Counted from the stretch's first letter, positions 1-7,504 are shown. The stretch: DNA of 9,403 nucleotides from Candidatus Heimdallarchaeota archaeon (GCA_016839985.1 JAEOTG010000324.1:1-9403); one strand, 5' to 3'. Notes: generated by a model from the sequence alone, not told the origin. Program-made: numbers and translations.

Positions 1-382
1 AACGCATAGAAACACATATTCCAGCAGAAATCTGAAATAGTATTATATCAATTCTTCCTAGTGTATCAGGGAAAAACATTGAATTTACATTTCCTAACAT
101 CAAAGAAATAGCAGTTCCTAAAACAAACATTACTCCATACCCTAATTCACCTTTCAGTGTTACGTTGTTTCCTCCAAGGACATCTAAGAGAAGTATTATT
201 ATACCAAGAACTAACCAAAGAGAAAATACAAAAATATTCAAAGTAATTGCAGATTGAACGACAATCAAAATTGTAGCTAAAGCACCAAATAAATGGTGTG
301 CATATGCAATGATGTTAGAACTTGGATCAGTAATTATTGTCTGTTTCCAATCTTCAACATAAACTTTGTCTCGAATTCTCAT
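1..382 (-). CDS. Membrane protein of unknown function (C-terminus cut by window edge)
   Basis: This is an open frame of 127 codons that runs off the left edge, so the C-terminus is missing. It starts MRIRDKVYVEDWKQ, and its ATG shares the four bases ATGA with the stop of the DUF58 gene. It is therefore the sixth gene of the operon and probably translationally coupled. After a short polar N-terminus come hydrophobic stretches at about residues 31-49, 51-68, 80-97 and 110-126, consistent with at least four membrane helices. I see no catalytic or metal-binding motif. Other MoxR/DUF58 operons often contain additional small polytopic membrane proteins at this place, and I infer that this one is a membrane partner of the same system. 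I cannot assign it to a named family. Confidence 0.75.
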   Translation of the reverse strand, partial: MRIRDKVYVEDWKQTIITDPSSNIIAYAHHLFGALATILIVVQSAITLNIFVFSLWLVLGIIILLLDVLGGNNVTLKGELGYGVMFVLGTAISLMLGNVNSMFFPDTLGRIDIILFQISAGICVSMR

Positions 383-1761
383 CTTGTTCTCTCCAAAGCT
401 TCTTGTAACACTCGTTGAGTTGGTGAATATTTCTTCATAAGTCTATATAGGGAAAGGATAATGTTATCATCATAACCTAACATCTCAATGTAATCTCCCC
501 CTATTGCATACAAAGCATTTCTAACTTCTTTTTCTCTTATTTTATATTCATCTTTCACTAAACTAGGAAAAACATGACTGAGGATTTCTCTATAATTCAT
601 GTCTTGTGTTTTGCCGATTACCCAATTCGGCGATGATAAAATATTGAACCCCATAGTTGAGAAATTTACAAAAATTACTCTTCTCCCCATAGATTGTAAT
701 AAGTGAATGCCTTTCAGCTTCTTTCGTATATCACCTTCAAGATCTGAAAATATAATTGTTATTGAATGAAGTAGTTGGTTAGATTTAGTGAACTTTACTG
801 CACTTAGAAAATTACTTTGAACCCCAACAGCTTCTATATCGTAAAGATTAAGCATCAATCTTAACTCATTTCTACCTACTTGTGGAACAATGAAACGTTT
901 AACCATATCTGAGTATCCTATTACAGCAAGATCATGATTTGTTCCTTTTATTAATGTAGAAAGCTCAACAATTGATGATAAAGCGTATTCAAATTTAGGA
1001 CCAAACATTGTGCTTCCAAGGTCTAAGTAAATTAGAAAATGAAGATTTCGTTCATCTTCATACTCTTTAGTTACAAGTTTATCATGTCTAGCTGTAGCAT
1101 ACCATTCAATGTGTTTGAGTTCATCACCAGGAAGATAATCCCTTAGAGCAAAAAACTCATCACCTCTTCCCTTAATTCTTTTCGCAAATTCATGTACCAT
1201 TTTCAAGAGTAATTCTTTTTTAGTTTTCCAGGGTATATTTATTCTAGGTCTCTGTGGAAGGATTTTGATGTTAATCAACTTCATTAGAATTTGTTTGTTT
1301 ATGAAAAGAAATTGAAAGGGTCCAAGAGAAATTTCTATGGGCCCAATTGTGCCATTTCCTCTTCTTACTGCAAGAAGGATCCACACTATTCTTGTTTCTT
1401 GTTCAGGATTAAGTTTTATATACAGAGTTTCGGGAATGTCAATACTCTTAAAGTGATAAGAAAAATCCAATTTGACTTTGACACGAAGTTTCTTCTTAGA
1501 ATGATTATTAACCACTGCTGATACTGCCAATAATCCTCTACTTCTCAGATACTCTTTTGAAACAGTTATTTCTGCATCAAACTTGAGATTTTGTGAGATT
1601 AGGAAATTAACAAATGTTGAAGAGATTACGACTAAGAACAGAATCCCAGGAATTATAATCATATAATTATCCATAGCTAATCCTGTTATGACAAAAGTAC
1701 TCCCTAGCAGTATGAATGCTTTACCACTTTTTGTTAATTCAAAGTGTTTCTCTTCTTTCAT
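379..1761 (-). CDS. DUF58 family protein (VWA-like, MoxR partner)
   Basis: The 460-residue protein has two N-terminal hydrophobic segments (about residues 13-30 and 32-56). A beta-rich region follows, then the DUF58 signature at residues 198-238: GRGDEFFALRDYLPGDE, then HIEWYATAR and KEYEDER. The von Willebrand A-like core follows, with a strand ending in YLDLGSTM (245-252) and a second acidic turn FSDLEGD (338-344). DUF58 proteins are the usual VWA-like partners of MoxR AAA+ ATPases and lie next to them in most genomes. The metal site is degenerate: the canonical DxSxS reads D247-L-G-S-T251, so the first serine is glycine. The ATG lies 26 bases after the MoxR stop behind AAGGATG, a reasonable SD. 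The molecular role is not known in archaea. I infer a membrane-anchored adaptor or substrate receptor for the ATPase. Confidence 0.93.
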   Translation of the reverse strand: MKEEKHFELTKSGKAFILLGSTFVITGLAMDNYMIIIPGILFLVVISSTFVNFLISQNLKFDAEITVSKEYLRSRGLLAVSAVVNNHSKKKLRVKVKLDFSYHFKSIDIPETLYIKLNPEQETRIVWILLAVRRGNGTIGPIEISLGPFQFLFINKQILMKLINIKILPQRPRINIPWKTKKELLLKMVHEFAKRIKGRGDEFFALRDYLPGDELKHIEWYATARHDKLVTKEYEDERNLHFLIYLDLGSTMFGPKFEYALSSIVELSTLIKGTNHDLAVIGYSDMVKRFIVPQVGRNELRLMLNLYDIEAVGVQSNFLSAVKFTKSNQLLHSITIIFSDLEGDIRKKLKGIHLLQSMGRRVIFVNFSTMGFNILSSPNWVIGKTQDMNYREILSHVFPSLVKDEYKIREKEVRNALYAIGGDYIEMLGYDDNIILSLYRLMKKYSPTQRVLQEALERTR

Positions 1762-1787
1762 TTATTTACATCCTTCGATAAAGGAAT

Positions 1788-2732
1788 TCAGATAACTACT
1801 TCTACTTCCGATAGTATGTTTTGAATTATTTCACTTACTCTTATTTGTTCAATTTCAGCTTCTGGAGAGAGAATTAGTCTGTGGTTCATTATTGGAAAGA
1901 ATATTGATTTAATATCATCAGGTTCAACAAAGTCTCTTCCACGAATTGCTGCTATTGATCTACTCAAAGTTAGAAGCGCAATAGATCCTCTTGGACTTGC
2001 TCCAAGAGCTAGGGAAGGTATTGTTCTAGTTGTGGTAACTAATTTCGCAATATATTCCAAAATTTGATTGCTTACCACTACACTTTTTTCAGCTTCAGCA
2101 GCTAGTTTCAAAATAGTATCTTTTTTAGTAACTGAATCTACATCTGCAAACATCTTTTCTCTTTTCATTACTAGCATATCTATTTCACCATCTGTAGTTG
2201 GTGGATATACCGGTATCTTAACCAAAAAGCGGTCTATTTGTGCTTCGGGTAAAGGATAGACTCCTGTAGATTCAATTGGATTTTGTGTTGCAATCACCAT
2301 AAAGGGTTTAGGAAGTTTGTAAGTTTTTTTCCCAGAAGATACTTGTTTTTCTTGCATAGCTTCTAATAATGCTGATTGTGTTTTTGGAGGACTTCTGTTG
2401 ATTTCATCTGTAAGAAGTATATTGGTAAAAACTGGTCCTTCAATAAATGTAAAAGAACTTGTTTCTCTATCGTATATATTACCACCAGTAATATCAGCTG
2501 GCATTAAATCGCTGGTAAATTGAATTCTTTTGAAATCCATTTTAATTACTTCTGCTAAAGTGCTTGCCATAAGTGTTTTAGCTATACCAGGTACTCCTTC
2601 GAGTAATACATGCCCCCCACTAAGAAGTGAAGCAAATAGAAGTTCCATCACTCCTTCATTTCCTACTATTCTTTTTTGCATTTCTTCCATTATTTTCTCA
2701 AAAATATCTTTAGCTTCTTGTACTTGTGTCAT
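1788..2732 (-). CDS. MoxR family AAA+ ATPase
   Basis: The 314-residue protein is full length for the MoxR family and has every hallmark. These are Walker A GVPGIAKT (46-53), Walker B ILLTDE (105-110) followed by INRSPPKTQSALLEAMQE, sensor 1 in ATQNPIE (N151), an arginine finger in IDRF (R168) and sensor 2 in ASPRG (R248). It has no transmembrane segment, so it should act as a soluble ring ATPase. MoxR proteins are thought to be chaperones that remodel or activate membrane-bound or secreted VWA-type partners using ATP. The DUF58 gene immediately downstream is the expected partner. The ATG overlaps the stop of the DUF4350 gene by ATGA, and AAAGAGGT, inside the end of that gene, supplies the SD. 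All catalytic residues look intact. The substrate cannot be told from sequence. Confidence 0.97.
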   Translation of the reverse strand: MTQVQEAKDIFEKIMEEMQKRIVGNEGVMELLFASLLSGGHVLLEGVPGIAKTLMASTLAEVIKMDFKRIQFTSDLMPADITGGNIYDRETSSFTFIEGPVFTNILLTDEINRSPPKTQSALLEAMQEKQVSSGKKTYKLPKPFMVIATQNPIESTGVYPLPEAQIDRFLVKIPVYPPTTDGEIDMLVMKREKMFADVDSVTKKDTILKLAAEAEKSVVVSNQILEYIAKLVTTTRTIPSLALGASPRGSIALLTLSRSIAAIRGRDFVEPDDIKSIFFPIMNHRLILSPEAEIEQIRVSEIIQNILSEVEVVI

Positions 2733-4018
2733 AATAATTTACCTCTTTTTTGAATTTCTTCTAGCTTAAAGAAAAGGGACAGAAACGTTTCATTATCTAG
2801 TTTCTTTCGTAGAGCTTGTTCCAGAAGCTCTTTTTCTTCAGATGTGATTAGACTTGCAGGTATATATCTCAACTTCTCTTCAAGATAAAAATTGTAAGCG
2901 TGATTAGGATATAATTCATATTGGAAATACAAACTTGAGAGATATTTCTCTTCTACTGTTGGTTTTACAGGAGAACCAAATGTTTCATAGAGCTCTCTTT
3001 TTCTACTCCAAATTCTATCTGATAAAAATTGTTTGTATGTTTCTTTTGTGGTACCAAAAATGTCAGAGAATCTTGGAGATAAATAATATAGAAAGAGAAT
3101 AATCAGAACCATCAAAAATACAAATAATTTCGTTTTTGTTAACAAAATAATTGTTCCATATGATTGATTAATAATACCATCAGTTGAAGCAAAAGGCCAT
3201 CTCTTATGACTTTCCTCAAAACATACTAGTTTTTCATACCCTGATGAATAATAATTAAGAACATAAAGAGCTAGCTCTATGTTATCGAAGTCTTTTTCAT
3301 ATAGTTCATTGGTTAAAAATGAAAGCGACGATACAATTATAACAGCACCTAAACCTCTTCTTAATGCAGAAGCAATTTTTATTTGACTTGTTGGTTCTCC
3401 TGTTTCGCTCCAAATGCCATCATCATCTCCATCTATAAATGCAGTATTTTGTGTAGATACTGCGAATAATTCACGTTGATGATTACTTTCTGTAACATAG
3501 GTTATTGGATGAGCTCTAGCTAAGCAGAGAGTAGAGTTCACAATAAAAGGTGAATCCACTAGTATTATTTCAGGTGATTTGTAGTAAGATTCTGTTTCTA
3601 GAATGTACGATGAGGAAATATAGACACCAAAATACCTAGCTAACTCAATTGTTGATCTACTTCCCGTTAATAGCAAAAGAATTCCCCCTTGAGCTACAAA
3701 GGCATCAATTTCGATTTTTTCTGTTTCTTGATAGGATTTTGAACCACCTGTAATCACTAAAATTGAAGATTCAGGTAAATTTCTGACAGGATTGATCGAT
3801 AAAATAGTTCTTGTTGTGGAATATCCTGCTTGAAGCAATAGATCATTGAAGATAGATAAACCTCCAGGCCCAGTATCTTTAACTGAAAAAGGTGGTTTAG
3901 AACTAGTAACATTGAAACTCAAAGGTAGAGTGATAAGAATGAAAATCAATAATACTTGTATGACCATTTTAAACATAGGTGAATATCTTTGTGAGAAAAT
4001 GGTTTTGAATCTTGTCAT
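2729..4018 (-). CDS. DUF4350 domain membrane protein
   Basis: The 429-residue protein has an N-terminal membrane helix (about 18-36), then an extracytoplasmic domain (about 48-260). A second helix follows (about 294-315), then a cytosolic, charged helical tail (316-429). The extracytoplasmic part fits DUF4350, a glutamine-amidotransferase-like fold: GPGGLSIFNDLLLQAGY near residue 50, ILVITGG (86-92), then FVAQGGILLLLTGS (107-120). A late strand, RRGLGAVIIVSS, precedes the helix NIELALYVLNYY. No amidotransferase catalytic cysteine is evident, so a binding role is more likely than an enzymatic one. The acidic loop DGDDDG (196-201) could bind calcium. It overlaps both neighbours by four bases. 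I see no good SD before its ATG, which suggests coupling to the upstream gene. Its role within the MoxR system is unknown. Confidence 0.85.
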   Translation of the reverse strand: MTRFKTIFSQRYSPMFKMVIQVLLIFILITLPLSFNVTSSKPPFSVKDTGPGGLSIFNDLLLQAGYSTTRTILSINPVRNLPESSILVITGGSKSYQETEKIEIDAFVAQGGILLLLTGSRSTIELARYFGVYISSSYILETESYYKSPEIILVDSPFIVNSTLCLARAHPITYVTESNHQRELFAVSTQNTAFIDGDDDGIWSETGEPTSQIKIASALRRGLGAVIIVSSLSFLTNELYEKDFDNIELALYVLNYYSSGYEKLVCFEESHKRWPFASTDGIINQSYGTIILLTKTKLFVFLMVLIILFLYYLSPRFSDIFGTTKETYKQFLSDRIWSRKRELYETFGSPVKPTVEEKYLSSLYFQYELYPNHAYNFYLEEKLRYIPASLITSEEKELLEQALRKKLDNETFLSLFFKLEEIQKRGKLL

Positions 4019-4791
4019 TTTTTATCACTTAATTGCTTTTTCTCCACAATCTCAATATCTGATTTCGAATCACTCAAACTCTTTATTTTTTGTAGTTTTT
4101 GAATGAAAGTGTTCAAATCCTGATATTCCATCTTTGCAAGCTTGTATCTAGCAAGGTAAAAGACTTTGATAATCCAGTCAAGATGAGTGCTGATTTCTGG
4201 AAGTTCTAGTGAGTTTGAAAATTCTTTTGGAGTAAGATGAGAATCTCTACTAACACCCAGTATTCTTTTCATGTTGCCATCCAATTGATGAAAACCATAA
4301 ACTATTCCCTCAGTAAACTTTCCTTGCTTTAGAAAATCATTAAGAACTTCAATAAGTGTTCTTATTTCCGTTACTAATTTTTCTCTTCTTGAACGCACAG
4401 CACCACTTGTATATGGTGTTTGTTGCTGAACAATTTGAGTCTCCTTTTTCCGTCTCCATAGGAGTAGACCGATTAAAATCATGAACAAAACCGAAATTAC
4501 AATAGGGATTATTTGTGTAGGAATAAAAGGTTCTCTGCCAGTATCAATACCTCCACCATTTGGTTGTGAAGGAGTATCTGTGGGGAAAGTTGGACCTGTT
4601 GTTGTTGGCGTTGTAGGAAGAGATGGAGTGGTTTCAGGAGGTATGGTACTGATAGTTATAAGTGTGCTAATGGGTACATCATCAAGGCTGACATATTTTT
4701 GTTGTGCGCTATTAGCAAAAATAAATGCAATAATACACACAATAATGATGATAATTTTCACATTGAAAAATTTCTTAATTTTCCCTGACAC
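4015..4791 (-). CDS. DUF4129 domain protein with Thr/Pro-rich extracytoplasmic linker
   Basis: The 258-residue protein begins with a hydrophobic signal or anchor segment (about residues 12-28). A Thr/Pro/Ser-rich stretch follows (about 48-78, TTPSLPTTPTTTGPT and following). A membrane helix comes next (about 92-112, ending LLLWRRKK), then a cytosolic helical domain (136-236). The latter has the DUF4129 hallmarks: R-rich entry SRREKL, a central LTPKEF (186-191) and ARYKLAKMEY near residue 214. DUF4129 typically sits at the end of MoxR-associated membrane proteins, sometimes fused to transglutaminases; no transglutaminase domain is present here. The Thr/Pro linker is a likely O-glycosylation region outside the cell. 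The start is GTG, preceded by AGGAG only four bases away, and it overlaps the end of the upstream gene by 17 bases. I see no in-frame ATG nearby to compete. Confidence 0.85.
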   Translation of the reverse strand: MSGKIKKFFNVKIIIIIVCIIAFIFANSAQQKYVSLDDVPISTLITISTIPPETTPSLPTTPTTTGPTFPTDTPSQPNGGGIDTGREPFIPTQIIPIVISVLFMILIGLLLWRRKKETQIVQQQTPYTSGAVRSRREKLVTEIRTLIEVLNDFLKQGKFTEGIVYGFHQLDGNMKRILGVSRDSHLTPKEFSNSLELPEISTHLDWIIKVFYLARYKLAKMEYQDLNTFIQKLQKIKSLSDSKSDIEIVEKKQLSDKK

Positions 4792-5776
4792 TTTTCTCCT
4801 CTCTGTTAACTTCTTCTATGATTTTAGAGCTTTGTTTTAGAAATGCATAAACTTTGCATATAGGCCAAAATTCTCTCATACATATTTGATATTTATGACT
4901 TGCAGTCACATATCCAAGATATGCACATTCTCCACCTTCGAAATATGTACATGTTTTTGAACGAGTTGTTCTCAATACTCTTTCTACTTTTTGATTCAAA
5001 TAGACTAAAGAAAGCTTACTAAATTGTTCTTCTTCTTCTAAAGAAGGTAATTCCAAATCAAATATTGTTTTAACAGATATGGGGATTTCTGGTAAAATTA
5101 GAGGTGAGAAAGAAACTTTAGCACCTCTCTTTACTATTCTTACTTTTATAATTAATTTTCCAGTTTGGACACCTAAATATCCTCCTAAAGCACTAAAAAT
5201 CATAAATGAAAAAGCAAAAACCATTACATATCCATAATAGATAAAATTCGAAAGAATTGCAGCTCTTACATTACCAAATGAGGTAAAAAGCAATTCTTGA
5301 GATAAATGTAAAAGAATAAAGAGTGTAAAAGTTATAACAGAGGATATTAAAACCAAGTCCTGTGCTTCATCTTTCCAGAAATAAGATGTTACTATTCCAG
5401 CTACAATAAAGGGAAGAATTATAGTTAATATATATATAGTAACTAGAGCTTCAGCTGTATAAGATTCTACAAGGAAAACAAAAACAAAAGGCAGAACTAA
5501 TATCTGATCTGGAGACCATGTAAGTGTAGAAATCATGAATAAGTCATCAATGAAAAACAATAATGTTCCAAACAATATTGACAAACTAAAGCTAATTGCA
5601 AGATACACTGAACCTCTGAGAATTAGAGCAGTGATATATTCTCTTTTTCCTCTTTTTTGTAGATGAGGAAAGAAAAATCTGTAAAGGAGAAACCTAAAAT
5701 CTATTTTAAATGGAGGTTCTTTCTTGGTTTTAGGTTTTGTTTCATCAGGAGGAACATATCGATCTCTTTCTATCAT
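4775..5776 (-). CDS. Polytopic membrane protein with C-terminal Cys4 motif, first gene of the MoxR operon
   Basis: I do not recognise this 333-residue protein. It has a basic, proline- and lysine-rich N-terminus (MIERDRYVPPDETKPKTKKE). About five hydrophobic segments follow, near residues 48-77, 92-104, 108-132, 142-160 and 173-204. A soluble C-terminal region of about 125 residues comes next, containing an acidic patch (LEEEEQF near 247). That region ends with four cysteines (C276, C284, C299, C307) spaced C-X7-C-X14-C-X7-C, which could hold zinc or an iron-sulfur cluster. I chose the ATG at 5776 because AGGTG lies six bases upstream. The longer reading from a GTG at 5785 would use a codon that is part of this SD. 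It is the promoter-proximal gene and overlaps the DUF4129 gene, so I infer a membrane component of the same complex. Confidence 0.85.
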   Translation of the reverse strand: MIERDRYVPPDETKPKTKKEPPFKIDFRFLLYRFFFPHLQKRGKREYITALILRGSVYLAISFSLSILFGTLLFFIDDLFMISTLTWSPDQILVLPFVFVFLVESYTAEALVTIYILTIILPFIVAGIVTSYFWKDEAQDLVLISSVITFTLFILLHLSQELLFTSFGNVRAAILSNFIYYGYVMVFAFSFMIFSALGGYLGVQTGKLIIKVRIVKRGAKVSFSPLILPEIPISVKTIFDLELPSLEEEEQFSKLSLVYLNQKVERVLRTTRSKTCTYFEGGECAYLGYVTASHKYQICMREFWPICKVYAFLKQSSKIIEEVNREEKSVREN

Positions 5777-5782
5777 AATTAA

Positions 5783-5787
5783 CACCT
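5783..5787 (-). promoter_or_regulatory. Shine-Dalgarno AGGTG that fixes the start of the Cys4 membrane protein
   Basis: AGGTG is followed by the six-base spacer TTAATT and then ATG at 5776. The GTG within this SD is in frame and would give a three-residue-longer protein, but it has no SD of its own. The ATG is therefore the better start. Confidence 0.6.
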
Positions 5788-5817
5788 ATGTAATAATTAA
5801 TCTTGACCCCTTGATAG

Positions 5818-5826
5818 TTTTTTTAA
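5818..5826 (-). promoter_or_regulatory. Possible TATA box for the MoxR/DUF58 operon
   Basis: TTAAAAAAA lies in the 99-base spacer between the PrsW gene and the operon. An archaeal start site about 26 bases downstream would fall near 5796. That would leave a leader of about 20 bases containing the AGGTG SD. The match to the TATA consensus is weak and the region is AT-rich everywhere. Confidence 0.22.
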
Positions 5827-5836
5827 GAAAATAAAA
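5825..5836 (-). terminator. T-rich tract downstream of the PrsW gene
   Basis: TTTTATTTTCTT on the coding strand lies about 40 bases after the PrsW stop. Archaeal RNA polymerase stops at such T-rich tracts without needing a hairpin. It would separate the protease gene from the MoxR operon. It also overlaps the proposed TATA-like box, so only one of the two readings may be right. Confidence 0.3.
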
Positions 5837-5875
5837 CGAAGCAATGGAAATTAACAGCACACAACTTAATCCTAC

Positions 5876-7468
5876 TCAACCAAAAAAAATCTGAACTATT
5901 GATATAATCATTAACACTGCAAATATAGAAACATATAATGATGTAATAATTATTGAAATTGCGATTACTGATATAATACTCATTGAACTAATCATTGATT
6001 TTACTTTATTTCCTTCAAATGCATACCATACTATAGCTGTGAATATTGAAAATATAACAGCAAGGAGAAATATTGTTTGTCCTAAAGAGTTTATATCGTT
6101 GCTAACTGATAAGAATGCAAAGATAAAACTGATGAACATTCCAGCCCCTATTATGCGTGTAAATCCCACAGCAACACTTACATAAAAGGGAGGAGAAGAG
6201 GAAGTCATTTTATCGTAAAGTGTGGGAACTTTAATTCCACAAGACCAACATATTCTTGTAAATGCAGGAAGGATTTGGTTACAATTTGCACATTGAATTT
6301 TAGGGTATGACCAGCAATTCAAACAAAATTCTCCATTATAAGTATAGTTTCGGCATTCAGGGCATAAAATATAATGTGTTGAATCACTATACAACAGACG
6401 AATATTTCTTTTTTTCTGAAGAGTTTCAGATAGATTGTTCTTGTTTCTCATTTTTTCAACACAATTTTCAGAGGAATGATCTGTATAGCAGGTTTGACAA
6501 TAAGATGGGATGTGTAATAAAATCCATATTAAGAAAACTAAGAACAAAGCATAAGATGTGTAACGCAAAATACTCAGAATTAGATTACTTGTACTACTAG
6601 AAACAATTACCACAGAATAATAATTCCATAACCCATGAAAGCATACTGCTAAAAGGAAGAAAACTCCGAATATTACAGATCTTATTATCATACTGTATTT
6701 CTTCCTAGACTTAAAAAACCAAGCAAGTCCAAATGATGCAATTATAGTTGTTACTATATGAAGAGGGTAAATACTTCTCCCTAGAATTAGTTCAGAAACA
6801 TCTTGTCCTGTTGGATTAGCAGAAAAAGACAGAAATTGCTCAAAAAGATCAAACCAAGCACCAAAAAAAGCTCCAAATATTAATATAATTCTGAACGAGG
6901 GAGTAAGCCTTGTATGTATTTTTTTCTGTTTTACTGTTAACTGAGTATAATTTCCTAGTAGAATTATAATTGGGAATATTTTCACAAACTCTTCAATAAC
7001 AGGAATCACAAACACGTAAAGAATATCAAAAACAAATCCACCTACTGTAGGGACTAAACCAAACTCTCTAAGTAATGTAAAAAAAACACTAATCAATGTA
7101 AAAGACTTATTCTCAATTAATACAGCGAAGTAAGCTGTCAATATTCCCATAATAAGCAAAAGAGAAAAAATCTTCCGTAGTAGTGATTTTTCAACATCAG
7201 TAGCTGTTATTGAGAAAACTAGGTAAAATGAAGAAACCCAGAAAAAAAAGGAAACAACCATAATCAAAATAATGATTATATTGCGATAGGTTGAATTTTC
7301 ATAATAATCAAACAAAATTGGTACAAAATAAAACGCAGCAATAAAAACTCCAAGTATTATGAATTTTAAAAGTGAAGGTAAGCTGAAGATTCTCCTATAA
7401 AGTAGATTGTTGGAAATTAATAAAGGAGGGATTTCTTCATCAGAGCTTTTATGTGATAAATTGATCAT
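5876..7468 (-). CDS. PrsW-family intramembrane protease with double zinc ribbon
   Basis: The 530-residue protein is much longer than ordinary PrsW proteases. The N-terminal half (about 30-320) is polytopic and carries the family motifs in order: EEFVK (159-163, EExxK), FDLFE (206-210, FxxxE), a histidine in YPLH (H237) and HGLWN (278-282, HxxxN). These are the expected metal-binding and catalytic residues of this glutamate/zinc-type membrane protease group. Two consecutive zinc ribbons follow: CPEC (369-372) with CLNC (382-385), and CANC (393-396) with CWSC (407-410). A second membrane domain of about four helices ends the protein (about 428-529). PrsW in Bacillus cleaves an anti-sigma factor; the archaeal substrate is unknown. 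The ATG has no clear SD, and a short leader from a TATA-like box is plausible. Spacers of 177 and 99 bases isolate it, so it is probably a single-gene transcript. Confidence 0.9.
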   Translation of the reverse strand: MINLSHKSSDEEIPPLLISNNLLYRRIFSLPSLLKFIILGVFIAAFYFVPILFDYYENSTYRNIIIILIMVVSFFFWVSSFYLVFSITATDVEKSLLRKIFSLLLIMGILTAYFAVLIENKSFTLISVFFTLLREFGLVPTVGGFVFDILYVFVIPVIEEFVKIFPIIILLGNYTQLTVKQKKIHTRLTPSFRIILIFGAFFGAWFDLFEQFLSFSANPTGQDVSELILGRSIYPLHIVTTIIASFGLAWFFKSRKKYSMIIRSVIFGVFFLLAVCFHGLWNYYSVVIVSSSTSNLILSILRYTSYALFLVFLIWILLHIPSYCQTCYTDHSSENCVEKMRNKNNLSETLQKKRNIRLLYSDSTHYILCPECRNYTYNGEFCLNCWSYPKIQCANCNQILPAFTRICWSCGIKVPTLYDKMTSSSPPFYVSVAVGFTRIIGAGMFISFIFAFLSVSNDINSLGQTIFLLAVIFSIFTAIVWYAFEGNKVKSMISSMSIISVIAISIIITSLYVSIFAVLMIISIVQIFFG

Positions 7469-7504
7469 ATTTATCTACTCTTTAAAACTAATTATGATTT
7501 ACTT

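Noticed and set aside
1291..1521. Plus-strand open frame of 76 codons
   Set aside because: It lies wholly inside the DUF58 gene on the opposite strand, has no SD, and its protein resembles no family.
2068..2259. Plus-strand open frame of 63 codons
   Set aside because: Antisense to the well-conserved MoxR ATPase gene, so it is a shadow frame.
2530..2769. Plus-strand open frame of 79 codons
   Set aside because: Antisense to the Walker A region of MoxR and the end of the DUF4350 gene; no independent support.
3846..4106. Plus-strand open frame of 86 codons
   Set aside because: Antisense across the DUF4350/DUF4129 junction, where both minus-strand genes are well supported.
4481..4840. Plus-strand open frame of 119 codons, glycine/valine-rich
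   Set aside because: Its composition is the antisense image of the Thr/Pro-rich linker of the DUF4129 protein, so it is not a gene.
5783..5785. GTG as start of the Cys4 membrane protein (336 residues)
   Set aside because: The codon is part of the AGGTG ribosome binding site for the ATG at 5776 and has no SD of its own.
6307..6600. Plus-strand open frame of 97 codons
   Set aside because: Antisense to the zinc-ribbon part of the PrsW protein; its tyrosine, phenylalanine and asparagine-rich sequence is a by-product.
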